This document shows, one piece after another, positions 31,801 to 43,276 of a stretch of 64,000 nt of DNA (its first letter is position 1; every line of letters begins with the position of its first letter). The notes under the pieces were generated by a model. It had not been told where the DNA came from. It saw only the letters and a list, made by a program, of their open reading frames with translations, and made no database searches. This DNA is from Persicaria tinctoria (Eukaryota; Streptophyta; Magnoliopsida; Caryophyllales; Polygonaceae): NCBI GenBank assembly GCA_037127255.1, contig JBANSL010000007.1, positions 65,689,538-65,753,537 of the forward strand. Reading direction: 5' to 3'. The translations under genes were made by a program, and so were the position numbers.

Positions 31801-32105
31801 CTTTTATTTGTGCAAATATAAAGTGCATAAATAAATTGATAAAGTGCAAGAATAAAATGATGATGTGTATGAATAATAATATGAAGTGCAATATTAATAT
31901 TATTTTTATCATCTATCTGTTTTTTACGTATAACAATTTCAAGCCTATTTAAATTATAAAAATTTACATTTTTTATATTTAAAATAGGCCTAATTTATGG
32001 GTAAATAATAAAGTGATGTGTTCGTTCATGAAAAATATTATAAAGTGCAATAATAAAATAATAAAGTGCATAAATAAGATGATTAAGTGCAGATATAAAA
32101 TTACG
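31795..32105 (+). repeat. AT-rich short-word repeat (AAGTGCATAAATAA)
   Basis: About nine degenerate units of AAGTGCA(A/T)A(A/T)AATAA arranged over 300 bp, up to the border of the inverted-repeat element at 32111. No gene. Confidence 0.7.
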
Positions 32106-32110
32106 GTGTG

Positions 32111-35100
32111 TGTAACGGCTCGAGATTATGATTCCCGAGTTACGTTTCGAGGGATGAATCCCCTCGTTGGGATCTTGCGCACAGAGTACAGGTTGGAGGT
32201 TTTAAATCGAAGATGTGTAGCTTAAAGTGGGATGCCGCACCCAAATCCGGAAGGTCCGTTGGAGACCCCAGGGTAAACCATCGTACATGTCCTAAGTCTA
32301 CAACGCGGAAAATCTTTTATCATGCAAAGGGGATAATTTCTGAAAACGATACAACGGGCGCCATGGCAGAGCCGGGTCAAAACAGAGTATAAGTGGGGAG
32401 AAGTCCCAAAAGTATAAATTTGGTGAAGTCAGGGTTCAACACTCACTCTACGCCATATGAATGGACCTCGTCATAACAGCACGAAATCAAGCAGTGAAAC
32501 GGGTACCTGAAATTATACCACAAAGTGAGGCCAAGAGTCCGCCCATGGGTCCTCTGACCGCGCTAAGGACATATAATACGCCTATGCCTAGAATAAAGGA
32601 TGCCTTCATGCAGTACTGAAATATTAACCACACTACCATGCTCCTAATTCATATACACATAATATTACGTAAGGCCTTAACAAATAATACCAAGTGGTAT
32701 ATACCTCTTCTACCACCACCCCTCTTCCAGATAAGGTGGAGACTAGCCAGTTCGATTCTATAGCATAACGAATCTCATCATTATGTCGTGGATCTTGCGG
32801 AAAAAAAAAAGATAATAATGTTGATAATAGTAAAGGTGTTTCAACGACTCGAATGACTAAGGGCAAAACCTGATGGAGCTGGGCTGTCCTATAACCCTAG
32901 GAAGGACTCTAGGACTCACAAATAACATTCATTCTGTATTCAAACGCAAACAGAATAAGGATGCTCATTCGTAAGTGCAATTCCTAAGCATGATACTACA
33001 TGACATGCTTTTATGCATATTCAACACCTACATACTATAAGACACATCAGGCAGGAGGTACTGGCTACTGAGTAAGCCCCGGAGGACATACCTAGAGAAG
33101 CATAGAATCCAAACAATGATCAGCAATGGTAAGCAATCCAACAGATCAGAGATCGCCTAGTAATCCCATAAATAACATAATAAGTCTAAGTCTAATCTAC
33201 ACAAAGCACACAAGTCACATATAAAACATATAAGATACACACACATATGATAATTCAACCATCTCATCATTATTAACATTATCATCTCATCTTCAGCTCT
33301 CATCTTGTCTCACCATATCTCATAAATTAACATCTTTCGTAATTCGATCATAACATCATCCCCATCAGCTCATGACAACCTCCATACCATACTTAGCCAA
33401 TTTCACATATTACCATTTCATACTCACACTTGGCATACAGATATATATCATCAACATCATAATATCTAACATTTAATCTCTTATAGTAAAACACCTCAAG
33501 TCATGTTATTAGTCACACATATCAGAACATCATGCTAGTCAGTCACCAAACAAGTCAGATTCTCAAGTTAGATCCAAATCTGAGTTAGAATCCCAACCCT
33601 ATAAAATGTTAACAAAACCCTCTTTTTCAATTATTTATTTATCATTTCCGACCTTGCAATTCATTTTCCGAATTCTCTTATAAACCGTAAAGTCCAAATA
33701 ATTTAAGTTAAATCCCAAATATTATTATAGATATAATATTTTAACACCGTTTAATAAACACCCTTATAGAGTATTACTAAATCCATTATGTAATAATTTC
33801 AACCCATTTTTATTTAATAAAACCAACATTTTATAAATCTCTCAAAATAATGTTTTATATTTTAAAACCTCATATAATAATTTTAAATACCGCTAATTAG
33901 TTAAATAAATAATCGAATAAACCCGAACCGAACCAAACCCGTAACAATCCCATCACGGTTTAAGTATTAAACACAATTGTCAAATGAAAAGGGCCCACCA
34001 GGCCACGTCGGCTCCATCTTCCTTCTGATTTCAAATGAAGACGTCGCGCCCGCCGACCTGCGCTCGTCGGTTGCTCTCCCGCCTCTATTCGCTCTTGCTT
34101 AGCCTGCCTCTTCTCAGCTCACCTTTGGACACTCGCTCGCATCCCTACCCACTCACACAACTCCCTCGCACTCACCCAAGCCCGCGCTCACAGCCCTCGC
34201 CCTCTCGAACTCGCTCTTGTGCTCGCCTCGACGTCATCTCTCAGTCCGCTCTCGCACTCTCGATCGTCGGAACCCAAGCTCGAACTTACCCTCGACCTCA
34301 CTGATACCCTACCCCGACTACGACAACCACATAAGAATCGAAGACAATTCACGAGAAAGGAGAAGGGAGGGTCGAAGCTCACCGAGGTATTCGCGACTTT
34401 GGAGCTCTCTATCGGAGTTATGGGCATCGTCGGAGGCTCGCGGTGTTTTCTCGGACCTGCGTCGGATGTGGGTGAGTGTGATGGTGGGTCTCGAGAATGG
34501 TTTTTGGATCTAAAACTTCGCAAAGGTGCATTTTTAACCATAAGCCAGCCTTCCTAGGCCTTGACTTTTGTTGAATCAGAGCCCGGAGGACCCTTTCCTT
34601 TTGAAATTTTTGAAAAAGCCTCAAGGAGGCTACATAATCTCTCTTCCGCTCTCCCCTTTAGTTCTCGTTTTAGTCTTTCATGCCTCTTTAGGGTCGGAAT
34701 CATCTTAGTATTGTTTTGAAACAAGTTTTGTTTAAAATGGATTTGAATCGAGGAAAAAACGAGAAAAATGTTTCGAATCTCGTTGGGGTGGATGAAACAA
34801 TGGTCGCAGCGGCGAGTTAGAACACAACCAGAGGTAGGAAGGAGACGCCTCTCGCAACCTCGACTGCGGGTTTCGCTGTGGCAAAATCCACCCTTCACGC
34901 CCAGTGAGAGCTCCCTTCTTGCATGAGACCTGGTATGGGTTTTCGTGGCTAAGAATGACTCTCTTGTCGCCGCGAAAACCACCCTTTGGCCGAGCTGCTC
35001 CCTTACCCTTTGGAGTATTTTTTTGGTTTTTTGTTTCGATCTTTTAAGTCGAATTTTGGTCCTACGCCGATGTTGGGAAACGAGGTTTTGAAATATTATA

Positions 35101-36491
35101 TTAATAATTATTTTAATATTCAAAAAGAGATTTTGACAGAATTTGAAATATAGGTTTATCGAATTGAATATTTCGAAAATATTTTGAAGGTTTCATTTCA
35201 AGTGTCGAGATTCTTTGACTTGATTACGATTAAATAGTTGATGCTTGGTTTTGGAAAAGAGATTAGGCTTGACTATTAATGGGACTTGAAATCATCAGAT
35301 GACTTTGCTTTTGTCATTTTCATGTATCGGAAAGGGTTGGAAATGGTTTAACTCCCTCTTGTTTTTGAAAATGATTTGAAACATGGTTCGTTGTGTATCA
35401 GTGGTAGTATGGTAGCTTATCGTATTCTATGTAATCATTATAGGTGCTTGCTGATTGTTTGGATTCCACTTTCGATATCTTTTTTGATGTTCGGCTTTTC
35501 ACGTAAGTTCCTTTATGGACTTACTCGGACTGATTAGATAAAACTTCCTACTTGGGGTCATATGACATACTAGGGGATGCATAACCATTGAAGCATGTCA
35601 TGTAATATCATGCTAGGACTTGCATACTTGAATGAGCATTTGGTTACTCTATGTGTTTGGAAAAGAGAATTGTCGTTATCTGTACGTCCTAGAGTCTTTA
35701 CTAGGGTCATAGGACGACCCATTCCCATCGGGCTTGTCCTCAATCAAGTCTGTATCGAGTTGAGCTTGCGGGCTCGACTCACCATATGAGCATGATGAGA
35801 TAATGCTTGATTATTGATGCACATATATTGGATGAGATTGCTATGCTATAGCATCGTGCTGGCCAGGCTCCGGCATATCGGAAAGGGTGGTGGAGGTAAG
35901 AGAGGGATATACCACTTGTCATTCTTTGGGAAATTTATTTTATTTCACATATTATATCCTGATAAGCATGACTTGCGTGTTTAAATTCCATTCTGCATTA
36001 GAATCATCCTTATTATAGGAATAGCGTATGTGTATGCCTTCTTGTGGGACCCACAATGCGATCGGGCCTCGGTCTGATCCTTTCCCCGCACAATGTTTCT
36101 AGGTTTGTTTTGCAACTTTGCTTGTTTCGTGCTCCTATAGAGGGGAATTTCATGGGCGATTGCGAATAATGGACTAACCCTGCTAATCTGGGATTAAGAA
36201 CATTTATTATTATGTTTTCGTGGTTTCGATTTTGAACCAGCCTAGCCGTGGAAAGTTGTACGTTAATTTCCGCTCACGTACTTTCCCTTCAAAATGAACT
36301 TCCACAACTTAGTCATTAGGACATGTTAAGGGTACCCGACAACCCTTCGATTGTTTTGGGATTTGAAATCCCCACTTTAAATACTAATAATTTGAGGTTT
36401 GAAACCTCAACCCTTAAATGGATTGCAAGATCCGAACGAAGGTATCCAACCTTCGAAACGTAACTCGAATATTTATATTCGGGTTGTTACA
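32111..36491. mobile_element. 4.4-kb inverted repeat of chromovirus-like LTR sequence
   Basis: The left end reads TGTAACGGCTCGAGATTATG and the right end, reverse complemented, TGTAACAACCCGAATATAAA. Both continue with GAGTTACGTTTCGA and TCGTT.GGATCTTGC. Symmetric landmarks include CAAGTGGTATAT (about 32692 and mirrored 35912), CTATAGCATA, GGACTCTAGGAC and a block with ACATGACATGC at about 880 bp from each end. Arms are diverged and traceable for at least 1.2 kb, with the centre near 34.3 kb. The same sequence in plus sense occurs at 62704-64000. Interpretation: two facing LTRs of one chromovirus family, or a foldback element made from them. No coding domain or flanking duplication is seen. The open frames at 34035-34560 are unrecognised. 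Confidence 0.7.
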
Positions 36492-36960
36492 CTTTTGATT
36501 ATGTTTAGAGCACCAAGAAAAACCATTAATGCACTTATAGATTCAAGCATACATTCTTAATGCAAACAAAAGCTCTTAGATAGGAACATGAGCCAGAGAA
36601 CAAGGTATCACCAAGAAAAAAAAACAAAAAAAAAAATGATTTGATCCAACTTGCATAAGGTTTCAGACATGATTTTCAATTGGCCTTCACTCAGAAAGCC
36701 TTTCCAACAACCACATAAAGGTTTCAGTCGGCTTTGTAACCACTTCAAATTCATCCCATATGGTTGCAATAGCTTTTGCATCTTCCTCATGAATCATGGT
36801 TTCAGATTTAGACATGGTGACAGAATCCACATTGTTCAACTGTTGCGAAGGATTCTTCTTGAACTACAAATTGGCCAACTATATTCGAACTCCAACACGG
36901 CTCTCAGATCCCAAATTCTTCTTCTTAGAGTGGAGGATAGAACCTTCGATTCATGCAACT
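36492..36960. other. Unassigned; weak minus-strand coding signal
   Basis: Minus-strand reading of 36650-36790 gives EFEVVTKPTETFMWLLER in one frame, faintly like FAR1/MULE-type sequences, but it is too short and degenerate to call. The rest shows nothing. Confidence 0.25.
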
Positions 36961-37160
36961 AAAAGCATTGGATCATGTCGCCATCAACATCAACGATTTT
37001 GATCATTTGATGCAATCGTGGACGGTGCAGGGCTCGCCGACCCTAGTCCGGACCTTGCACAACTCGGCCTCGGAGATGAGGCCGATGTTGTTCTTATCGC
37101 ACAGTTGGAAGTCGTCGCAGATCTCCTTGAGGCCGGTTTCATCGCTTTCCTCCTTATATG
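36961..37160 (-). pseudogene. Calmodulin-like EF-hand gene fragment
   Basis: The minus frame reads DDFQLCDKNNIGLISEAELC, then VGEPCTVHDC, and after a one-base frameshift MIKIVDVDGDMIQCF followed by a stop. This matches two consecutive EF-hands of a plant calmodulin-like protein (family pattern FDxNxDGxISxxEL...LGEPCT...MIxxVDxDGDGxIxF). The first loop has Ile in place of the Asp before Gly, and the second ends early. Sequence upstream (37160-37350) does not continue the family recognisably. It is a short, broken fragment in transposon-rich DNA. Confidence 0.7.
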
Positions 37161-37830
37161 AGCGACCTCGCCAGCGGAGCTATCAAATCCAAGAATGGGG
37201 GAAACTAAAGGAGGGGAAAAATCATCCAGGAGAGCAAGGACCGGTCGCTGAACATCACATATCATCACCACCACCATTACGCCAAAGCTCGTCCGGAGCT
37301 GGCGATCCAGAACCATCACAAATCCGGAGCAAGGACATGTCGCTGACGCCATACATCCAGGAGTTGGGTATCCAACGTGGTGTGATTGTGTGAGCCTCTC
37401 TCGGGCTTCTTCGTGCAGCCGCTGAATAAAGAAGATGAACCATCCGAGGGTTCAATTGATTGAAAAGAGGAATATGGGAAGTTTAATTAGTACAAAGGGT
37501 TAACTTGGCATTATAAAAAAATGGACATTTAGAAAAATGGAGATTAGGGTGGACCTACATTTAACAATGGAGGGATAGGAAAATGGAAATTTCACCAAAT
37601 TAATTCTATATGCTAAAGATAGATTTTATCATATTTTTATCCAACACCACTCAATCAATATAGCAAGATATGCTCAAGATAATATTTTACTCAATTTGTT
37701 TAGATATCGATATATTTTTATAAGATTTTACCCAATTTTTTTATATATATAGATATATTACATTCTACCTTTTTTATTTGTGGCTAATTAAAAAAATTAC
37801 TACGATATATTCATACATTAAATAATATTC
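37161..37830. other. Unassigned transition into AT-rich domain
   Basis: GC-richer to about 37440, then strongly AT-rich. Overlapping frames at 36953-37393 are shadows of the EF-hand fragment region. No further feature seen. Confidence 0.35.
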
Positions 37831-38330
37831 AGAGTATTGCCTAGATATTTGTATTTATTATCAATAAGATATTTTACTTTTTGACAAGTTTCTGTCCTCT
37901 ATTCATAATAGTCACTAATGCATTGAATATAGTACTATATTCAATGTACTAGTACTACATATCAATGTGTTTAATACCTTATCTTTTGATACAAATAATT
38001 TGGCAATACATTGAATTAAATCTTCTAGACAATGTTTTTTATCATGCATTCATAATAGTGATTAGTATTGTATTATGAATGGATGATTAAAAAAAACTTG
38101 TCTAGATGTCATAACTCAAAGTATTGCCAAATTATTTACATCTTACAAATGACAATGTATTTAATATATTAATTGCTATAATGTGAATACATCATAAATT
38201 GTCAAGAATTCAAAATTTAAACTATTGTCAAATCTTTGATATACTATAATAAATATTAATACATTGAACACATTAATTGTTATTTTAGTAATATATGAAA
38301 AATTATAAATAAATTGTAATTAAATTTATT
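37831..38330. repeat. Inverted pair of satellite-like AT-rich monomers
   Basis: The stretch at 38080-38330 reads (with variations) ATAACTCAAAGTATTGCCAAAT, ATCTTACAAATGACAATG and TTAATTGCTATAATGTGAAT, the same word order as the array at 45330-47130. The stretch at 37831-38075 contains it in inverted sense (for example ATTTGGCAATACATTGAATT). The two face each other around 38080. Confidence 0.6.
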
Positions 38331-38564
38331 GTAAAATTACACCATCTACAATAAATATATCCAAGGTTTCTTCATTTAACATTTTCATATTAAAATTTAT
38401 GAAATTGGAATTGTGGGAATATTTTGGTATATGTAATAAAATTGACCAAAAATGAGATGTATAAAAAAATTCTCATAGTAAGGATTTACTATTAACAACA
38501 AACCTTCTATTAGAAGAAAATAAATAGCCTCAAAATGAGATTATATTTTACAAATTTATATAAA

Positions 38565-38960
38565 GAGGACGTTATTCATGGCATTTCATCAACTTATAGC
38601 CTTTATGCATTAAGTTGATGGAATAAGTTGATGGAATGCCATGAACACGTCCTATTTACATAAATCTTCCTTCAGAATGCCACAAATTGTATCGAAGTGA
38701 GAATCTATTTGTTAAAATTTCGTAAAGGGGTCGCTATTCATGGCATTTCATCAATTTCTAGTCTTTGAACATTTCATTGATGAAATGCCATGAATACATC
38801 CTATTTACGATAAATTTTTCTTCGAAAAGTACAAATTGTATCGAAATTAGAGTGTGTTTGAAAAAATTTCGTAAAGAGGACGTTATTCATGGCATTTCAT
38901 CAAATTGTAGCCTCTAGATGCTTACTTGATAAAATGCCATGAACAAGTCCCATTTACGAG
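38565..38960. repeat. Three tandem units, each a long imperfect hairpin
   Basis: ATTCATGGCATTTCATC starts at 38574, 38735 and 38885. Each is followed 50-65 bp later by the inverted partner (AAATGCCATGAA and CGTCC/CATCC...ATTTAC). The spacers CAAATTGTATCGAA are also repeated, so the units are about 150-160 bp long. Arms are about 30 bp with loops of 15-35 nt. A degenerate relative lies at about 41983-42065 (GTCAATTTATAAC...GATAAAATGAC). Confidence 0.8.
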
Positions 38961-39006
38961 AACATAATCTCTATTGGTGGACAAATTTTACCCCATTCCT
39001 TAGTCT

Positions 39007-39068
<62 letters not shown>

Positions 39069-40379
39069 TGGGGGGGCATGATATGTAACAAAAAGACATA
39101 TTGTAAAGTTGAAGACTCAACTCAATTTATAGAGGCTTTGAGGGGCAATATGGTAATATGGGTTAAATAAATTGAAGTCATTTTGCATAAAACCAACATT
39201 ATTTTAAAAAATTGCATTTAAGCACCCTTTATTTATATTTTATTTGTCCAATACCATTTACCTTGTAAAAATAAAAGAATATGATTCGGAATGTCTAAAT
39301 ATCTCTTCCGAATATATTTTAACATGCATAGTATTGATTATGATGAGTATATATATTGAAAATCTTATGAATTTTTTTGTAATTATACATTAAAATAAGG
39401 TAAACTATTAATGGTTGATATGTTTTAACAAAAAAAAACACGGATAAATTTGATTAAATATAGTTTGAAAATCAATGGATCATATTTTTTTTTTAAAAAA
39501 AATCTATTTTCCCACTTAAAGTTGTTAGAATCAGAGAGAATTGAATGACAACATTACTCTGAAGTTAAGAATGAACATAAAACCACACATAATGAAAAAC
39601 CATATTCAATTTTATAAAAGTTGTATTGCAATAAAATAATTTACAATGCAATAAATTATTTTTTAAGAGCAAGAAATTTAAACCAAATGAAAATCTATTC
39701 TACACATTTGTATATGAAGAATTATTAATGTGATCTAAGAACCATGATGTAGATGACGGTACAATATGCATGTTAGCGATATTGGTTGTGGGAAAACATG
39801 TGCGTACTTGTGAGAGAACTTATATTTCATAGGGTTGCGACATTCATGTAGATCATTTTTGTCGAATCATTCTCAAAAATGTTCTTAAAGACCAGTCATT
39901 AAAGCATAAGGAAATTTGGACAAATTTGAACTACCACTTTGAAGAGTTACTCTTGCCTCTTCCCAATGGAGAACTTAAAGAGCAACCATTATAGGTGTCT
40001 CTTGGCCTATTTTTATTCTTTAATGTAGCCTTTATTTTGCCTATAAAAGGCTTGCATGTCTCCTTTGAAAATCAGCTTAGATATTAAGAATTTTTTAAAA
40101 TGTGTATGTTTTGTTGATTTTATGAGATGCTATTTTAACACTCTATTTTGGATTGAGAACCCAAAAATTGACTTTTTCATGTAACTATTTTGAGTTAGAT
40201 GATCATTGTTAGAGTTGTTCAAACGAAGGTTTGATTGCTCGGCAGTGACATGCCGATTAGTGAAAGGGTGGGTTTTATGAATCTATGAGTGAGATGCTCA
40301 TATATTTAGTCATCCATATCATATGGGTCTAGATCATAAATGAAAAGTATCTTCAAAAGGAAAATATTAGAAACCGCTA
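38961..40379. other. AT-rich unassigned stretch
   Basis: Apart from a (GA)n run there is no repeat or coding signal. Base composition is heavily AT. Confidence 0.4.
39009..39065. repeat. (GA)n microsatellite
   Basis: About 55 bp of pure GA, followed by a short G run. Confidence 0.95.
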
Positions 40380-41776
40380 CAATCATCTTACTTCTTGGCA
40401 ATTCAGTCGACTACTCTCCTTAAGAAACAAATTTGAACAAGGTCTCCTTTGGTTAATTGGAAACGAAATAGCATAAATGTTTGGTCGCACCCCTGGGTCC
40501 CAAATCAAGATATTGAACAATTTAGAAGGAACGACAATGATCCGGAAATGAAAGTATCCAAGCTTTTTAACTCACGAAAATGTTGGAACAATCTACTAGT
40601 AAATAATCTCTTTCACCCAGAAGTCTGTTGTAAAATTATAAATATACAAATCCCAAATTGGGATACACCAGACAAACTTATCTAGAATCTTGACCCAAGT
40701 GAAAACTTCACTACGAAATCAGTCAAATGCATGACAAACAACGTAACTCAAATCTCAAAAGATCTTAACTAGATTTGGAAGTTAAATCTACCCCCTAGAA
40801 TAAGAAGCTTTATGTGGAAAATAACGGTAGATTGTCTTTCTACCACTCAAAGGTTTAATAAATACGTTAATCGAGTTCCCAGCCAGTGTAGTCTTTGTAA
40901 TCAAGCGAAAGAAGATGCGGAACACTTAATGAGAAGCTGCCTATTCACTAGGAATATAATTGCCCATTTTAAGCAACAAATAGGAAAATACTTCCAACAT
41001 ATGAATATAAATGAATCTCACCCTCTTAATATAGATGAAATCCGACTTGGAAATAAGAATTTCTAGGAACTAATCTTCATTTGGCCAACTATTTGGGAAA
41101 TTAGAAATGAAGTTATCTTTAGAAATAAAGCTCCGGCGCCAATAGAAAATATCATTTGAAGAATTATTGCAAACATCAATGATTGGTCCCAAATTGAAAA
41201 AGATAATTATAGGAATAAAGCAACAAATAGGAGAATTAAAGCTAAATGGATCAGACCATCAGGGGCTGTCTACAAAATCAATGTGGATGGTTATGTTAAT
41301 CCCATAGACGCTTGCCATGTGGAAGGGGTTACTCAGGACTCCCGAGGCCATGCCATTGACATGTTTTACAAGGAAACTGCCAAAGCCTCGGTACTTCAAA
41401 CTGAAGTTATCACTATTCAGACAGGTATTGAGCAAACAATTAGGAAAGGACTTCGAAGAGTAATAATAGAAGGGGACAATCTACAGCTTATCAAAGACAT
41501 CACAAGCAGCAATAATGTCAGATGGGAGATTATACATCACATTGAAAAGATCAAGCAACTGGAATCTGCTTTTGTCCTTGTTGAATACAGACACTACTAT
41601 CGAGAAGCGAATCAAGTAGCCGACTATATAGCTCGGAAGGGTATTATTAGTAATAGCTCTACTATCCCTTTTAATAGGGAACTTTGTACCATCATCCTTA
41701 AGGATGATCAAGGAGCCTGATTACAGCTTGTGTAATTGCTCCTAATTCTTACCTACTATAAAAAAAATTATTAAAA
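40380..41776 (+). pseudogene. 3' fragment of a second LINE (zf-RVT and RNase H)
   Basis: Plus-strand homology to the C-terminal half of a plant L1. It has NSINVWSHPWVPN near 40455, then RIRSFMWKITVDCLSTTQRF and the zinc motif CSLCNQAKEDAEHLMRSC (40880-40945). After stops, an RNase H frame runs at 41283-41720 with acidic residues in VDGYV, QTEVI, EGDNL and VADYIA. In the open part the domain is complete. At least five stops disrupt the rest. A loose A-rich tail is at 41759-41785, without a clear target duplication. It is older than the LINE at 17263. Confidence 0.8.
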
Positions 41777-42333
41777 AAATATCATATTTTTATTTTAGAA
41801 TACACCTATATAATTCCCATAAAAGAGTTGTGTGCGTTGAGTTTTGTTTTGTGCTTGATTGAAGCTTCAAACTTGTTTAATCGATCCCTCGATCGGGTAG
41901 CATCAATTATTGTTGGCAATATTTGTTTTCTTTCATAAGGTTACAAATGGTTCAAAAAGGAGAATCTAATTAATAAATTCTCACAAAAGGACATTGTTTT
42001 TATATGTCGTCAATTTATAACATTTAGACATATAAGTGATAAAATGACATTAACACGACATATTTAAGATACCATAAACTCAAACGATGATAACATAAAC
42101 ATGTTGTATCTTAAAAGACATACTATTGCCCACTACTTTTTTACCCTAATTCTTACTCTTCAAAAGTGACAGGGGGGGGTTGTTTGTTCAAATGAGTAAA
42201 AAGACCATCACATTACAATTTATAAGTGACAACAAGAGGGATTATAAATCTAAAGAACTAGACCAATTTATAGAGGAAATAAACTTTTTAGACACAAGTC
42301 CACTTACTATAGCTTAATTTATGTTTTATACAC
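41777..42333. other. AT-rich spacer with a degenerate hairpin unit
   Basis: It contains one relative of the 38565-38960 hairpin units at about 41983-42065. Nothing else is recognised. Confidence 0.4.
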
Positions 42334-42336
42334 TAA

Positions 42337-43273
42337 GGCTCTGTTTGGTATAAGCGAGGTAATCGGAATGGGAATGGAAATAGGAATCGGAATCAAAAAC
42401 TGGAATAAGTGATTACCGAGACATGTTGTTTGGTATAATACTGGAATGAAAAATTAACAAAAAAGGAGAGAGAGAGAGAGAGAGAGAGAGAGACGAAGAG
42501 GACGGGTGTACGGCCACGGGAAAGGAACGCAGCGACGGAGAGAGAGAGAGAGAGAGAGATGAAGGCGTTCAGATCTGCCACCACGAAGAGAGAGATGAAG
42601 GCGGCAACGGTCACGGGAAGGGAAGGTTGTGATGGCGGTGGTCGATTGAGGCTCCCCGTTCAGATCTGCCACCACGAAGAGAGAGATGAAGGAGGCAACG
42701 ACCACGGGAAGGGAAAACTGTGATGTCGGTGGTCAATTGAGGCTCGGAGGGCGGATGTACTACAACAAGGAGAAAGAGAGAGAGACGGAGGGGACGATTT
42801 GACAGAGGACGGTGAAGGCGGTGACGGTCTTCGTCCTCCGTCTCCCGTTCTGATCTGCCACCAAGAAGAGAGAGAGATGAAGGCGGCGACGGCCACGGGA
42901 AGGGAAGGTTGTGATGCCGGTGGTCGATTGAGGCTCGGAGGGCGGGTGTACTACAACAAGGAGAAAGAGAAAGGACGGAGAGAAATGAAGGCGGCGACGA
43001 CGACGACATCCACGGAGGCGGCGATAATGGCAGATCTGGACGGTGGGAGATTTGAACGAAGGTGGAGGCCGGAGGGTTGGGCAGGGCTGTGTTTTTGGGG
43101 ATGGGAGGATCCCCCAACTTTTGGAGAGGGGTGAAATTGGGCTTGAAAATGGGAATGGATGATTACCGGTAATCATTCCGATTACCAATTTTGAGCATGC
43201 CAAACATTAAAAACGGGAATCGTCCCTTCCGATTACCGATTTTTGATTCCCATGAATCATACCAAACATGCCC
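42337..43273. mobile_element. Non-autonomous PIF/Harbinger-like element
   Basis: The left end is GGCTCTGTTTGGTATAAG. The right end, reverse complemented, is GGGCATGTTTGGTATGAT. These terminal inverted repeats carry the common TGTTTGGTAT core, and TAA flanks both sides (42334-42336, 43274-43276), the 3-bp duplication typical of this superfamily. The interior (42450-43130) is GA/GC-rich with a directly repeated ~110-bp unit (CAGATCTGCCACCA..GAAGAGAGAGATGAAGG). Open frames of 78-168 codons across it are repeat-derived. There is no transposase. Confidence 0.85.
42560..42960 (+). repeat. Tandem ~110-bp repeats inside the Harbinger-like element
   Basis: Three copies of a unit with CAGATCTGCCACCACGAAGA, CACGGGAAGGGAA and GGTGGTC(A/G)ATTGAGGCTC, the last pair followed by GGAGGGCGG(A/G)TGTACTACAAC. 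This explains the repetitive open frames on both strands. Confidence 0.8.
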
Positions 43274-43276
43274 TAA

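Noticed and set aside
34035..35123. Frames of 89-189 codons in the centre of the 4.4-kb inverted repeat
   Set aside because: No domain, low complexity, frames on both strands; the stretch is part of an LTR-like sequence.
38565..38960. CRISPR-like repeats
   Set aside because: The repeated parts include the would-be spacers and each unit is a self-complementary hairpin.
42611..43203. Minus-strand frames of 147-168 codons
   Set aside because: They lie in the GA-rich tandem repeats of a Harbinger-like element; overlapping frames in several phases have the same repetitive character.
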